This document shows positions 28,237-36,208 of a stretch of DNA of 42,341 bases, in pieces. Source of the stretch: Clostridium sp. CCUG 7971 (GTDB lineage Bacteria; Bacillota; Clostridia; Peptostreptococcales; Peptostreptococcaceae). The notes beneath the pieces are model-generated. The model was not told the origin of the DNA. It did no database searches and was given only the letters and a program-made list of their open reading frames with translations. Where the stretch lies: positions 1 through 42,341 of the forward strand of contig NZ_JAFFPK010000012.1 of the NCBI RefSeq assembly GCF_017590215.1, written 5' to 3'. Numbering within the stretch: position 1 is the first letter of the stretch; each line of letters opens with the position of its first letter. A program made the translations under genes and the position numbers.

Positions 28237-28695
28237 TTACTCATCCCCTTTATAATCCTTATTGCAATTAGTTCTATTAATCTCCCTCGCTTTTTCAGAC
28301 ATATACTGTATTTGTGAAACTAGCCATTCAACTTGCTGTTCATCAATGTTGTCGGTTATACTTAACCACCAGTTATAAAAAACTTCTTTGAGTTTTGGAA
28401 CTAATTCCCATCCCTTTTCTGTAATATATAAAGTATTTGAACGTGGTTTTTCTGGATCTTTCCTTTTTAGAATCATCCCTTGTTTTTCTAAATCACGCAC
28501 AGTTCTAGTTGCAAGAGCCTCATCAATTACTAACCTCTTACAAAGTTCTTTCTGATTTATGCCTTCATTTGTAGAAATAAAAATTAAAAACACACAGGAG
28601 GAATATCCAAGTCCATAGTGCTTAAAAATAGAATTAACATATATTTTTTTTTGTCTGTTTAATATAGAGATATAACTTCCTAATGTTGAAACCAT
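28237..28695 (-). CDS. MarR-family regulator, first gene of the urease operon
   Basis: Winged-helix repressor of 152 aa. Helix-turn-helix region INQKELCKRLVIDEALATRTVRDLEKQGMI (split motif, about 47-76) followed by the wing RKDPEKPRSNTLYITEKG. A longer frame begins with TTG at 28725, but that codon lies within the operator; ATG at 28695 with AAGGAG six bases before it is the true start. Being promoter-proximal in the urease operon with a perfect inverted repeat around the promoter, it likely represses itself and urease; the ligand is unknown. Confidence 0.88.
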   Translation of the reverse strand: MVSTLGSYISILNRQKKIYVNSIFKHYGLGYSSCVFLIFISTNEGINQKELCKRLVIDEALATRTVRDLEKQGMILKRKDPEKPRSNTLYITEKGWELVPKLKEVFYNWWLSITDNIDEQQVEWLVSQIQYMSEKAREINRTNCNKDYKGDE

Positions 28696-28708
28696 AATAT
28701 TCTCCTTT

Positions 28709-28770
28709 AATAATTGACTTATCAATTTACACTATAATAGTAGTGCACTATAGTTGATAAGTCAATTATT
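28709..28770 (-). promoter_or_regulatory. Urease operon promoter with perfect 17-bp inverted repeat
   Basis: AATAATTGACTTATCAA (28709-28725) and its exact complement TTGATAAGTCAATTATT (28754-28770) flank 28 nt. On the minus strand the upstream arm contains the -35 TTGACT (28765-28760) and, after 17 nt, TACTAT (28742-28737) can serve as -10; the second arm covers the start of the transcript up to the marR binding site. The layout fits a repressor operator gripping the promoter. Confidence 0.8.
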
Positions 28771-28820
28771 ATTTCTTATTATATTTATGTTATAGATAAT
28801 AACTTTTCCAAATAAAAATA

Positions 28821-28855
28821 AAAAACACTAACCTATTAAGGCTAGTGTTTTTTAT
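28821..28855 (-). terminator. Terminator of the PFOR gene
   Basis: AAACACTA-A-CC / GG-C-TAGTGTTT (28823-28833 with 28840-28850, one mismatch, loop 6) flanked by A- and T-rich tails on both sides; it follows the PFOR stop by about 55 bp. Confidence 0.8.
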
Positions 28856-28907
28856 TTTTATTTAGAGTGGGCTTAATATCCCACTCTTTATATTAAACTA
28901 TTATTTA

Positions 28908-31900
28908 TTAGAAATTTTCGGCTAATCTCTTATAGTTGTTGTATCTTTCTTTAGAGTTTTCTTCAGCAGCTGTGAATAATTCTTCAGCTATATCTGGGAA
29001 TTGTTTAGCTATTGCAGAGTATCTTACTTGTCCCATTAAGAAATCTTTGAAGCTTTCAGTCGGTTCTTTAGAATCTAAAGTAAATGGATTCTTATCTTGT
29101 GCTTTTAATGTTGGGTTGTATCTGTATAAATGCCAGTATCCAGCTTTAACAGCTTGCTCTATGTTTGCTTGAGCTCTTCCCATACCTTCTTTTAATCCAT
29201 GAGATATACATGGAGAATAAGCTATTATTAATGATGGTCCATCATAAGCCTCAGCCTCTATTACAGCCTTCATTAATTGGTTCTTATCTGCACCCATACC
29301 TACTTGTGCTACATATACGTTTCCGTAACTCATAGCCATCATACCTAAATCTTTCTTCTTAGATCTCTTACCAGCAGCAGCGAACTTAGCCATTGCAGCA
29401 ACTGGAGTTGATTTAGAAGCTTGACCTCCTGTATTTGAGTAGATTTCTGTATCAAATACTAGTACGTTTACATTTTCACCACTTGCAAGAACGTGATCTA
29501 ATCCACCGTATCCGATGTCATAAGCCCATCCGTCTCCTCCAAGTATCCATTGAGATCTCTTAACTAAGTAATCTTTTCTACTTTCTATTTCTTTAACTAA
29601 AGCTCTAACTTCTTCATTTTGTATATGATGAGCATCTGCTAATAATGCTTCTACTTTCTTGCTAGCAACTGAAGACCCTTGTGAATCTTCTTTATTTTCT
29701 AACCAGCTAGTAAATGCTGCTTTAGACTCTTCACATATATCCATAGTTAATAGCTCTTCCATAACGTCAGCTATTTTATTTCTTATTTGTTCAACTGCTA
29801 TTTTCATACCATATCCGAATTCAGCATTGTCTTCGAATAATGAGTTTGCCCAAGATGGACCTTTACCTTCATGGTTAACTGTATATGGAGTTGCTGGAGC
29901 TGATCCTCCCCAGATTGATGAACATCCAGTAGCATTTGCTATCATCATTCTATCTCCAAATAATTGAGTAACTAGCTTGATGTATGGAGTTTCTCCACAT
30001 CCAGCACAAGCGCCTGAGAATTCCATTAATGGTTGTCTGAACTGACTTCCCTTAACAGTGTTTACATTCATTACGTCTCCTTTTGGAGCTACCTTAGTTG
30101 GGTCTACACCAAATGCCCAGTTTTCAACTTCAACTTCTTGGCTTCCAAGTGGTTCCATAACTAATGCTTTACCTTTAGCTGGACAAACGTCAGCACAGTT
30201 TCCGCATCCTGTACAATCCATTGGACTTACTTGAATTCTGTATTGTAATCCTTCTAATCCTTTACCCATAGCCTTCTTAGTATTGAAGTGTTCTGGTGCA
30301 TTAGATAATTCTTCTTCATTAACTAATACTGGTCTTATACATGCATGTGGACATACATAAGCACATTGGTTACATTGAATACAATTATCCACTATCCATT
30401 CTGGTACGTTTACAGCAACTCCACGTTTTTCATAAGCTGCAGTTCCGCTTGGGAATGTACCATCTTCCATTCCATTGAAAGCACTTACTGGTAGATTATT
30501 ACCTTCTTGTGCATTCATTGGTCTTAATATATTCTTAATGAAGTCAGGTTCAATTACTTCATCTTTCTTTTCATCTGTTGCTTGTGACCAAGATGCCGGT
30601 ACGTCTATTTTAACTATAGAGTCAGCTCCTTGTTCAACTGCTTGATAGTTCATGTTAACTATTTTTTCACCTTTTTTACCGTAAGCTTTGTTTATAGAAT
30701 CTTTTAAGTATTCTACAGCTTGTTCTTGAGGTATTATATTAGCTAACTTGAAGAATGCTGATTGCATTATCATGTTTATTCTATTTCCAAGACCTATTTC
30801 TTGTGCTATTTTAACAGCATTTACAGTGTAGAAGTTTATTTCATTTTCAGCTATGAATTTCTTCATTTTTGCTGGTAAATGTTCTTCTAATTGCTGAGCA
30901 TCCCATATAGTGTTAAGTACGAATGTACCACCTTTTTTAAGTCCTTTTAATAAATCATATTGGTTAACATATGATTGATTATGACATGCTATATAGTCAG
31001 CTTCATCTATTAAGTATGTCGCTCTTATTGGTTCATTCCCAAATCTTAAGTGAGACATAGTTATACCACCAGATTTTTTAGAGTCATATGCAAAGTAAGC
31101 TTGTGCATATTTGTCTGTGTGGTCCCCTATTATTTTTATAGCTTGCTTATTAGCTCCAACTGTACCATCAGATCCTAATCCCCAGAACTTACATCTTACA
31201 GTTCCTTCTGAAGCTATCTTTATAGATTCAGCTTGTTCTAATGATGTATTAGTTACATCATCAACTATACCTACTGTAAATTGATTCTTAGGAGCATCTG
31301 CTTGTAAGTTTTCTATTACAGTTTTTATATCTGTTGGAGTAACGTCTTTTGATCCTAATCCATATCTTCCACCAATTATCTTTGGTGCATTTTCTACTTC
31401 ATAGTATGCAGAACGTACATCTAAGTATAATGGCTCACCAATTGAACCTGGTTCCTTAGTTCTATCAAGTACACAGATTCTTTCAGTTGAAGCTGGTATC
31501 GCTTCTAATAAATGCTTAGTTGAGAATGGTCTGTATAAGTGAACCTTAACTAAACCTATTTTTTCTCCTTTTGCATTTAAGTAATCTATTGTTTCTTCTA
31601 TCGCTTCTGTTACAGAACCCATAGCTACTAATACATACTTAGCATCTTCTGCTCCGTAGTAGTCAAATAATCCATGTTTTCTACCAGTTAATTCACTCAT
31701 TTGATTCATGTACTTTTCAACGATTCCTACTATATCATTGTAGTATTTGTTTGAAGCTTCTCTTGTTTGGAAGTATATATCATCATTTTGTGCAGTACCA
31801 CGAGTAACTGGGTGGTTTGGAGATAAAGCTTTATTTCTAAACGCTTCAACAGCTTCCATATTTAATAATTTTGCATAATCTTCGTTTTCAAATAATTCAA

Positions 31901-32447
31901 CTTTTTGAATTTCATGTGATGTTCTAAATCCATCGAAGAAATGTATGAAAGGTAATTTACCTTCTATAGCTGCTAAGTGAGCAACAGGCGCTATATCTGC
32001 AACTTCTTGAACTGATCCAGACGCTAATAATACACATCCCGTTGATCTAGCACTCATAACGTCTTGATGATCACCGAATATAGATAATGCTTGAGATGCA
32101 AGAGCACGAGCACTTACGTGGAATACTCCGGGAAGTAATTCCCCTGCAACTTTATACATATTTGGTAACATTAATAATAAACCTTGTGATGCTGTGAATG
32201 TAGTAGTTAAAGCACCAGCTTGTAATGAACCATGGAATGCTCCAGCAGCTCCTGCTTCTGATTGCATTTCAACTACCTTAACTTTTTGTCCAAATATATT
32301 TTTTCTTCCTTGTGCTGCCCATTCGTCAACTACTTCAGCCATAGTTGAAGATGGAGTTATTGGGTATATAGCAGCCACGTCTGTAAACGCATAAGATACG
32401 TGAGCAGCAGCTGTATTTCCATCAACTGTTTTCATAAATTTAGCCAT
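28908..32447 (-). CDS. nifJ: Pyruvate:ferredoxin (flavodoxin) oxidoreductase
   Basis: Homodimeric PFOR of 1179 aa, the central fermentative enzyme oxidising pyruvate to acetyl-CoA and CO2 with reduced ferredoxin. Domain order is normal: domain I with YPITPSSTMAE near 29, domain II/III, a two-cluster ferredoxin domain with CIQCNQCAYVCPHAC (about 690) and CTGCGNCADVCPAKGK (about 745), and the TPP domain with ACAGCGETPY (about 815), GCSSIWGGSAPATPY and GGDGWAYDIGYGGLDH, including the cysteines for the proximal cluster. Start ATG after AAGGAGGATACATAATT. Single-gene unit. Confidence 0.98.
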   Translation of the reverse strand: MAKFMKTVDGNTAAAHVSYAFTDVAAIYPITPSSTMAEVVDEWAAQGRKNIFGQKVKVVEMQSEAGAAGAFHGSLQAGALTTTFTASQGLLLMLPNMYKVAGELLPGVFHVSARALASQALSIFGDHQDVMSARSTGCVLLASGSVQEVADIAPVAHLAAIEGKLPFIHFFDGFRTSHEIQKVELFENEDYAKLLNMEAVEAFRNKALSPNHPVTRGTAQNDDIYFQTREASNKYYNDIVGIVEKYMNQMSELTGRKHGLFDYYGAEDAKYVLVAMGSVTEAIEETIDYLNAKGEKIGLVKVHLYRPFSTKHLLEAIPASTERICVLDRTKEPGSIGEPLYLDVRSAYYEVENAPKIIGGRYGLGSKDVTPTDIKTVIENLQADAPKNQFTVGIVDDVTNTSLEQAESIKIASEGTVRCKFWGLGSDGTVGANKQAIKIIGDHTDKYAQAYFAYDSKKSGGITMSHLRFGNEPIRATYLIDEADYIACHNQSYVNQYDLLKGLKKGGTFVLNTIWDAQQLEEHLPAKMKKFIAENEINFYTVNAVKIAQEIGLGNRINMIMQSAFFKLANIIPQEQAVEYLKDSINKAYGKKGEKIVNMNYQAVEQGADSIVKIDVPASWSQATDEKKDEVIEPDFIKNILRPMNAQEGNNLPVSAFNGMEDGTFPSGTAAYEKRGVAVNVPEWIVDNCIQCNQCAYVCPHACIRPVLVNEEELSNAPEHFNTKKAMGKGLEGLQYRIQVSPMDCTGCGNCADVCPAKGKALVMEPLGSQEVEVENWAFGVDPTKVAPKGDVMNVNTVKGSQFRQPLMEFSGACAGCGETPYIKLVTQLFGDRMMIANATGCSSIWGGSAPATPYTVNHEGKGPSWANSLFEDNAEFGYGMKIAVEQIRNKIADVMEELLTMDICEESKAAFTSWLENKEDSQGSSVASKKVEALLADAHHIQNEEVRALVKEIESRKDYLVKRSQWILGGDGWAYDIGYGGLDHVLASGENVNVLVFDTEIYSNTGGQASKSTPVAAMAKFAAAGKRSKKKDLGMMAMSYGNVYVAQVGMGADKNQLMKAVIEAEAYDGPSLIIAYSPCISHGLKEGMGRAQANIEQAVKAGYWHLYRYNPTLKAQDKNPFTLDSKEPTESFKDFLMGQVRYSAIAKQFPDIAEELFTAAEENSKERYNNYKRLAENF

Positions 32448-32757
32448 AATTATGTATCCTCCTTATATTACTCCAATTGTACTTAAATAAATTAAGTGGT
32501 AATTATAAATACTTTTGCACTTTAGATATAACGTACTTCAAAGCACATTAATCCCCCAATACATAAATATTTTATACAAAAAAATTCTATACTTTTGGAG
32601 AAAATCCTTCTTATTTATTAGTATAAATAATATATTTAAGTTAATTTTAAAAAAAATTTATATTTTAACACTTTTCCTGTTATGTTATCATATATACCCA
32701 CAAAATTTTAAGCTAAACCAAATTAATTATGTTTTTTTACATTTTTCATCAAATTTC
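32448..32757. other. Leader and promoter region of the PFOR gene
   Basis: About 310 bp, strongly AT-rich. The only clear symmetry is ACTTAA-ATAAA-TTAAGT (32481-32497), close to the PFOR binding site, which may be an operator. Words such as TATAAA are frequent but no persuasive -35/-10 pair was found, and no Rex-like TTGTTAA/TTAACAA palindrome is evident. A plus-strand open frame running through it into deoC is a shadow. Confidence 0.45.
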
Positions 32758-33432
32758 TTAATAATCACTTCCAGATGCATTATCTCCACTTACTATAGCT
32801 ATAGATGCACTTGCTCCTATTCTACTTGCTCCAGCTTCTATTACAGCTATTGCATCTTTTTCACATCTTACTCCACCAGACGCTTTAACACCTATTTCTG
32901 AACCTACTGTATCTCTCATAAGTTTTATATCAGCTGGAGTTGATCCACCTGTTCCAAATCCTGTTGAAGTTTTTACATAGTCAGTTCCTGCTTTTACAGC
33001 TAATTCACAAGCTTTTACTTTTTCTTCATCAGTTAAATAACAAGTTTCTATTATTACTTTTACTAAAGCTTTTTTATCAGCTGCATCTACAACTGCTTTT
33101 ATATCTTCATAAACTAAATCGTAGTTTTTATCTTTTAAAGCACCTATGTTTATAACCATATCTACTTCATCTGCACCATTAGTTATTGCATCTTTAGTTT
33201 CAAAAGCCTTAACAGCTGGAGTATTAGCTCCTAAAGGGAACCCTATTACTGTACAAACCTTTACATCACTTCCTTGTAATTCTTCTTTTGCAAGTTTTAT
33301 TTGAGTTGGGTTTATACAAACTGAGAAAAATCCATATTCTTTTGCTTCACTACATATCTTAACAACTTCTTCTTTTGTAGTTGTTGCCTTTAGTATTGTA
33401 TGATCTATCATATTTGCTATCTTTTTATTCAT
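32758..33432 (-). CDS. deoC: Deoxyribose-phosphate aldolase
   Basis: Class I aldolase cleaving 2-deoxyribose 5-phosphate into glyceraldehyde 3-phosphate and acetaldehyde, used in deoxynucleoside catabolism. 224 aa TIM barrel with [11 protein letters not shown] (9-19), [10 protein letters not shown] (about 56-65), the Schiff-base Lys region [12 protein letters not shown] (about 150) and VKASGGVR (about 180). Start ATG after AAAGGAG. No other deo genes flank it. A palindrome lies upstream at 33477-33494. Confidence 0.95.
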   Translation of the reverse strand: MNKKIANMIDHTILKATTTKEEVVKICSEAKEYGFFSVCINPTQIKLAKEELQGSDVKVCTVIGFPLGANTPAVKAFETKDAITNGADEVDMVINIGALKDKNYDLVYEDIKAVVDAADKKALVKVIIETCYLTDEEKVKACELAVKAGTDYVKTSTGFGTGGSTPADIKLMRDTVGSEIGVKASGGVRCEKDAIAVIEAGASRIGASASIAIVSGDNASGSDY

Positions 33433-33476
33433 TGTTATGTTCTCCTTTTTTCTACATTAAAGTTTATATTATTCCA

Positions 33477-33494
33477 TAATATGTTATCATATTA
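33477..33494 (-). promoter_or_regulatory. Palindrome upstream of deoC
   Basis: TAATATG-TTAT-CATATTA, a perfect 7-4-7 inverted repeat about 45 bp before the deoC start, possibly an operator. No regulator can be assigned. The remaining part of 33433-33640 shows no gene. Confidence 0.4.
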
Positions 33495-33660
33495 CGAAAA
33501 GTATATAAACTTATTTTTCCTTGAGAATCTTTAACATTCATAAATTAATTAGATTTTATATTTTGTTGGTATTCATACTCTTATAATAATCTTCATGTTT
33601 TACTATTACAAGTAGGTACTTTTTTTATATATAGAAACATTTTGTATATATAGTATATAA

Positions 33661-33692
33661 AAGTATACTGTATACTTATTTTGTGCTATAAT
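33661..33692 (+). promoter_or_regulatory. hxlR promoter with overlapping 17-bp palindrome
   Basis: AAGTATACTGTATACTT (33661-33677) is a perfect 8-1-8 palindrome. It covers the -35 position of an extended -10 promoter, TGC-TATAAT (33684-33692). A palindrome sharing 12 of 13 core bases (GTATA(C/G)TGTATAC) lies at the pduL start site, so both are probable HxlR operators. Confidence 0.7.
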
Positions 33693-33752
33693 ATGGTAAA
33701 GCATTTACATATTCAATATAATTATATGTATTTTTAAGTGAGGTATATGTTC

Positions 33753-34121
33753 ATGAATAAATCTTTAGCTTTTCATCATAAATGCCATATGAATAATCGC
33801 TGTGCAAAGTATGCTACATGCCCAATGATTTTATTTCATAAGCTAGTTTCTGGTAAATGGAAATTATTAATATTATGGTACCTAAGTAATGGACGTCTTA
33901 GGTTCAGCGAACTTAAAAGAAAGTTACCTGATGTAACTCAAAGAATGTTAACAAATCAATTAAGAAGTCTTGAAGATGATGGTTTGGTTCATCGAGAGGT
34001 ATATCCCGTTGTTCCACCTAAAGTTGAATACAGCTTAACTGAAATAGGTGAAAAAATGATTCCTTTACTTGAACAAATGTATAACTACGGGATTGAATAT
34101 GGAGACACCTTAAAAAAGTAA
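33753..34121 (+). CDS. HxlR-family transcriptional regulator
   Basis: Winged-helix protein of 122 aa (DUF24/HxlR). The core LVSGKWKLLILWYLSNGRLRFSELKRKLPDVTQRMLTNQL... and the wing YPVVPPKVEYSLTEIG are diagnostic; positions are about 31-100. The N-terminus has Cys11, Cys17 and Cys23 plus several His residues; family members such as YodB and HypR sense electrophiles or disulfide stress with the Cys equivalent to Cys23, and the two extra Cys are unusual. A GTG at 33738 opens the frame, but the binding site AAGTGAGGT lies 8 nt before the ATG at 33753, so that start is chosen. It converges on pduL across a shared terminator. Confidence 0.9.
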   Translation: MNKSLAFHHKCHMNNRCAKYATCPMILFHKLVSGKWKLLILWYLSNGRLRFSELKRKLPDVTQRMLTNQLRSLEDDGLVHREVYPVVPPKVEYSLTEIGEKMIPLLEQMYNYGIEYGDTLKK

Positions 34122-34131
34122 AATAAATTAA

Positions 34132-34165
34132 AAAAGGTATGTGAAATTCACATACCTTTTATTTA
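34132..34165 (+). terminator. Bidirectional terminator between hxlR and pduL
   Basis: AAAAGGTATGTG-AAATT-CACATACCTTTT (34132-34160), a perfect 12-bp stem with A and T runs on the two sides, located between convergent genes. Confidence 0.9.
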
Positions 34166-34168
34166 TAA

Positions 34169-34738
34169 TTATTCAGCTATTAATTCTACTTCTTCACCAT
34201 TTCTAACACCAGCAGCATTTCCTTCTTCAACGTCTACGTGCATTTCTAACGCAAAGTTAGGATTAGCTCTTACTAACACGTTTTCAAATACTACAGCTCT
34301 TGGTCCGAAAGTTCTTACTTTTACTATTTGCTTGTCAGTTACACCGAAAGCTTTAGCATCTTCATCACTCATATGTATATGTCTAGATGCTACTATTACA
34401 CCTTCTGTTAATTCAACTTCTCCAGCTGGTCCTACTAATTTAACTCCAGGAGTTCCTGCTATATCTCCAGATTCTTTTATTGGAGCTTTTACTCCTAAAG
34501 CGAATCCATCTGCTAATGATATTTCAACTTGTGTATTAGGTCTAGCTGGACCTAAAACTCTAACACCTTTTAAAGTTCCTTTTGGCCCCACTAAATCAAC
34601 TTTTTCGTCACATGCAAATTGACCTGGTTGAGATAATGGCTTAAAGTGAGTTAACTCATGACCTGCTCCAAATAAAGCTTCTATATCTGCTTGAGATAAA
34701 TGAACATGTCTATTTGATAATGCTATTGGTAATTTCAT
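34169..34738 (-). CDS. pduL: PduL-type phosphotransacylase
   Basis: Phosphate acyltransferase of the PduL family, interconverting acetyl- or propanoyl-CoA and the acyl phosphate; non-homologous to Pta. 189 aa with two PduL halves: SNRHVHLS (8-15) and ASRHIHMSDEDA (about 117-128) provide zinc-binding His residues, with MHVDVEEGNAAG near the C-terminus. No N-terminal encapsulation peptide and no microcompartment genes nearby, so it is probably cytosolic and may work with acetate kinase downstream of PFOR. Start ATG after GGAGGAATTTATT. Its promoter carries the HxlR-type palindrome. Confidence 0.93.
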   Translation of the reverse strand: MKLPIALSNRHVHLSQADIEALFGAGHELTHFKPLSQPGQFACDEKVDLVGPKGTLKGVRVLGPARPNTQVEISLADGFALGVKAPIKESGDIAGTPGVKLVGPAGEVELTEGVIVASRHIHMSDEDAKAFGVTDKQIVKVRTFGPRAVVFENVLVRANPNFALEMHVDVEEGNAAGVRNGEEVELIAE

Positions 34739-34776
34739 AATAAATTCCTCCTGTTAATTTGTTAATTTGTTAATTA

Positions 34777-34821
34777 TTGTATACACTATACAATTATACA
34801 TAAAAGTTCTTACTAAATCAA
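34777..34821 (-). promoter_or_regulatory. pduL promoter with HxlR-type operator over the start site
   Basis: On the minus strand TTGATT (34821-34816), 17 nt, TATAAT (34798-34793) form a good sigma-A promoter. The palindrome TTGTATA-GTG-TATACAA (34793-34777) begins at the last base of the -10 and spans the expected +1. Three AATTAACA direct repeats lie between it and the ribosome binding site. Confidence 0.72.
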
Positions 34822-34948
34822 ATTATTTTCTACACTTTTGTATATTAAAAATCATTTCTCTATTAAAACATTTCTATTGCATTATAAAAAATCCTTTTAT
34901 ACTATTTTGTTAATTAGTATTTAATTTTATTCTTTATATAATTTATTT

Positions 34949-36208
34949 TTACTTGCATAATTCTTTTAATAAATTAAAATATCCTGGGAATGATATATCA
35001 ATGCATTCTTTATTATCTAACTTAACTTCTCCATCAGATATTAAATTTGCAATTGAAAATGCCATAGCTATTCTATGATCTTTAAATGTTTCTATTTTCG
35101 CTCCTTTTAAAGAGCATTTTCCATTTATAACCATTCCATCTTCTAATTCTTCTATATTACAGCCCATTTTCTTTAAGTTATCTACTGTAGCTTTTATTCT
35201 ATTACTTTCTTTTACTTTTAATTCTTTTGCATCTTTTATTATAGTACTTCCTTCAGCTTGGCTTGCTAGTACTGCTATTATTGGGATTTCATCTATTAAT
35301 TTTGGTATTATATTTTTATCTATTGTAGTTGACTGTAGTTCATCACTATATTTTACTAATAAGTCTCCAACGACTTCTCCGCCTACTAATCTTTTGTTTA
35401 ATATTTCTATATTACCATTCATTGATTTTACTACATCAATTATCCCTGTTCTAGTTTCATTTAGGCCAATATTTTTTATTAATACCTCTGAACCTTTAGT
35501 TATTAATGCTCCAACTATTATAAATGCTGCTGATGAAATATCACCTGGAACATAAATATCTTGGCTATATAGTTCCTCAACTGGGTTAATATTTATTTTT
35601 AAATCCTCTACACTTATATTTGCACCAAATGATTTAAGCATTATTTCACTATGATTTCTACTTCTTGCTTTTTCATGTATAATACTTTGTCCATTTGCAT
35701 AAAGACTTGCAAGTATTATAGCTGACTTTACTTGTGCTGATGCAACTGGCATTTTATAATCTATACAATTTAGGTTTCCTCCATATATTTTTATAGGAGT
35801 TAAATTTCCATCATCTCTTCCTTCTATTTTACACCCCATACTCTTAAGTGGATCTGTTACTCTTTTCATAGGCCTTTTACCTATAGATTCATCACCTACT
35901 AAAGTTGCGTCAAATTCATTACCTGCAAGTATACCCATTATAAGTCTTATTGTAGTACCTGAATTTCCTACATCTAAAATATCTATTGGCTTTTTAAGTC
36001 CATAAAGTCCATTTCCTTTTACTATTACATCTTTTCCTTCAAAATTTATACCTACTCCCATTTTTCTAAAACAAGATATTGTGCTTAAGCAATCTTGTCC
36101 CATTAAGAAGTTACTTATTCTATTGTGTCCTTTTGATATTGAAGAAAACATTATAGCTCTATGAGATATAGACTTATCCCCTATAAGTTCAAAACTTCCT
36201 TTAAGCAT
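34949..36208 (-). CDS. aroA: 3-phosphoshikimate 1-carboxyvinyltransferase (EPSP synthase)
   Basis: Sixth step of the shikimate pathway, joining shikimate 3-phosphate and PEP. 419 aa, two-domain inside-out barrel. N-terminal GDKSISHRAIM (11-21), PEP-binding DVGNSGTTIRL (about 78-88), GKRPMKRVTDPL (about 105-116), and near the end ESNRIKAT and DHRIAMAFSIA. The GNSGTT sequence places it with class II enzymes of Gram-positive bacteria. The ATG overlaps the end of aroB by 8 bp behind AAGGAG, so it is the last gene of aroC-aroB-aroA. Confidence 0.96.
   Translation of the reverse strand: MLKGSFELIGDKSISHRAIMFSSISKGHNRISNFLMGQDCLSTISCFRKMGVGINFEGKDVIVKGNGLYGLKKPIDILDVGNSGTTIRLIMGILAGNEFDATLVGDESIGKRPMKRVTDPLKSMGCKIEGRDDGNLTPIKIYGGNLNCIDYKMPVASAQVKSAIILASLYANGQSIIHEKARSRNHSEIMLKSFGANISVEDLKININPVEELYSQDIYVPGDISSAAFIIVGALITKGSEVLIKNIGLNETRTGIIDVVKSMNGNIEILNKRLVGGEVVGDLLVKYSDELQSTTIDKNIIPKLIDEIPIIAVLASQAEGSTIIKDAKELKVKESNRIKATVDNLKKMGCNIEELEDGMVINGKCSLKGAKIETFKDHRIAMAFSIANLISDGEVKLDNKECIDISFPGYFNLLKELCK

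Noticed and set aside
28696-28725. TTG start of a longer MarR protein
   Set aside because: The codon lies inside the inverted-repeat operator downstream of the -10 and lacks a ribosome binding site; ATG at 28695 has AAGGAG at ideal spacing.
29659-29967. 102-aa plus-strand open frame
   Set aside because: It lies antisense inside the PFOR gene, follows its codon pattern and has no ribosome binding site; a shadow.
32448-32757. Rex operator upstream of the PFOR gene
   Set aside because: AT-rich words resemble half sites, but no TTGTTAA...TTAACAA arrangement with proper spacing was found.
32515-32901. 128-aa plus-strand open frame spanning the PFOR leader and the end of deoC
   Set aside because: Composition is Ile/Phe/Tyr/Ser-rich as expected from antisense AT-rich DNA, and the 3' part is opposite the real deoC gene.
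34169-34738. Part of a bacterial microcompartment locus because of PduL
   Set aside because: No shell proteins or diol/ethanolamine enzymes nearby and no encapsulation peptide on the protein.
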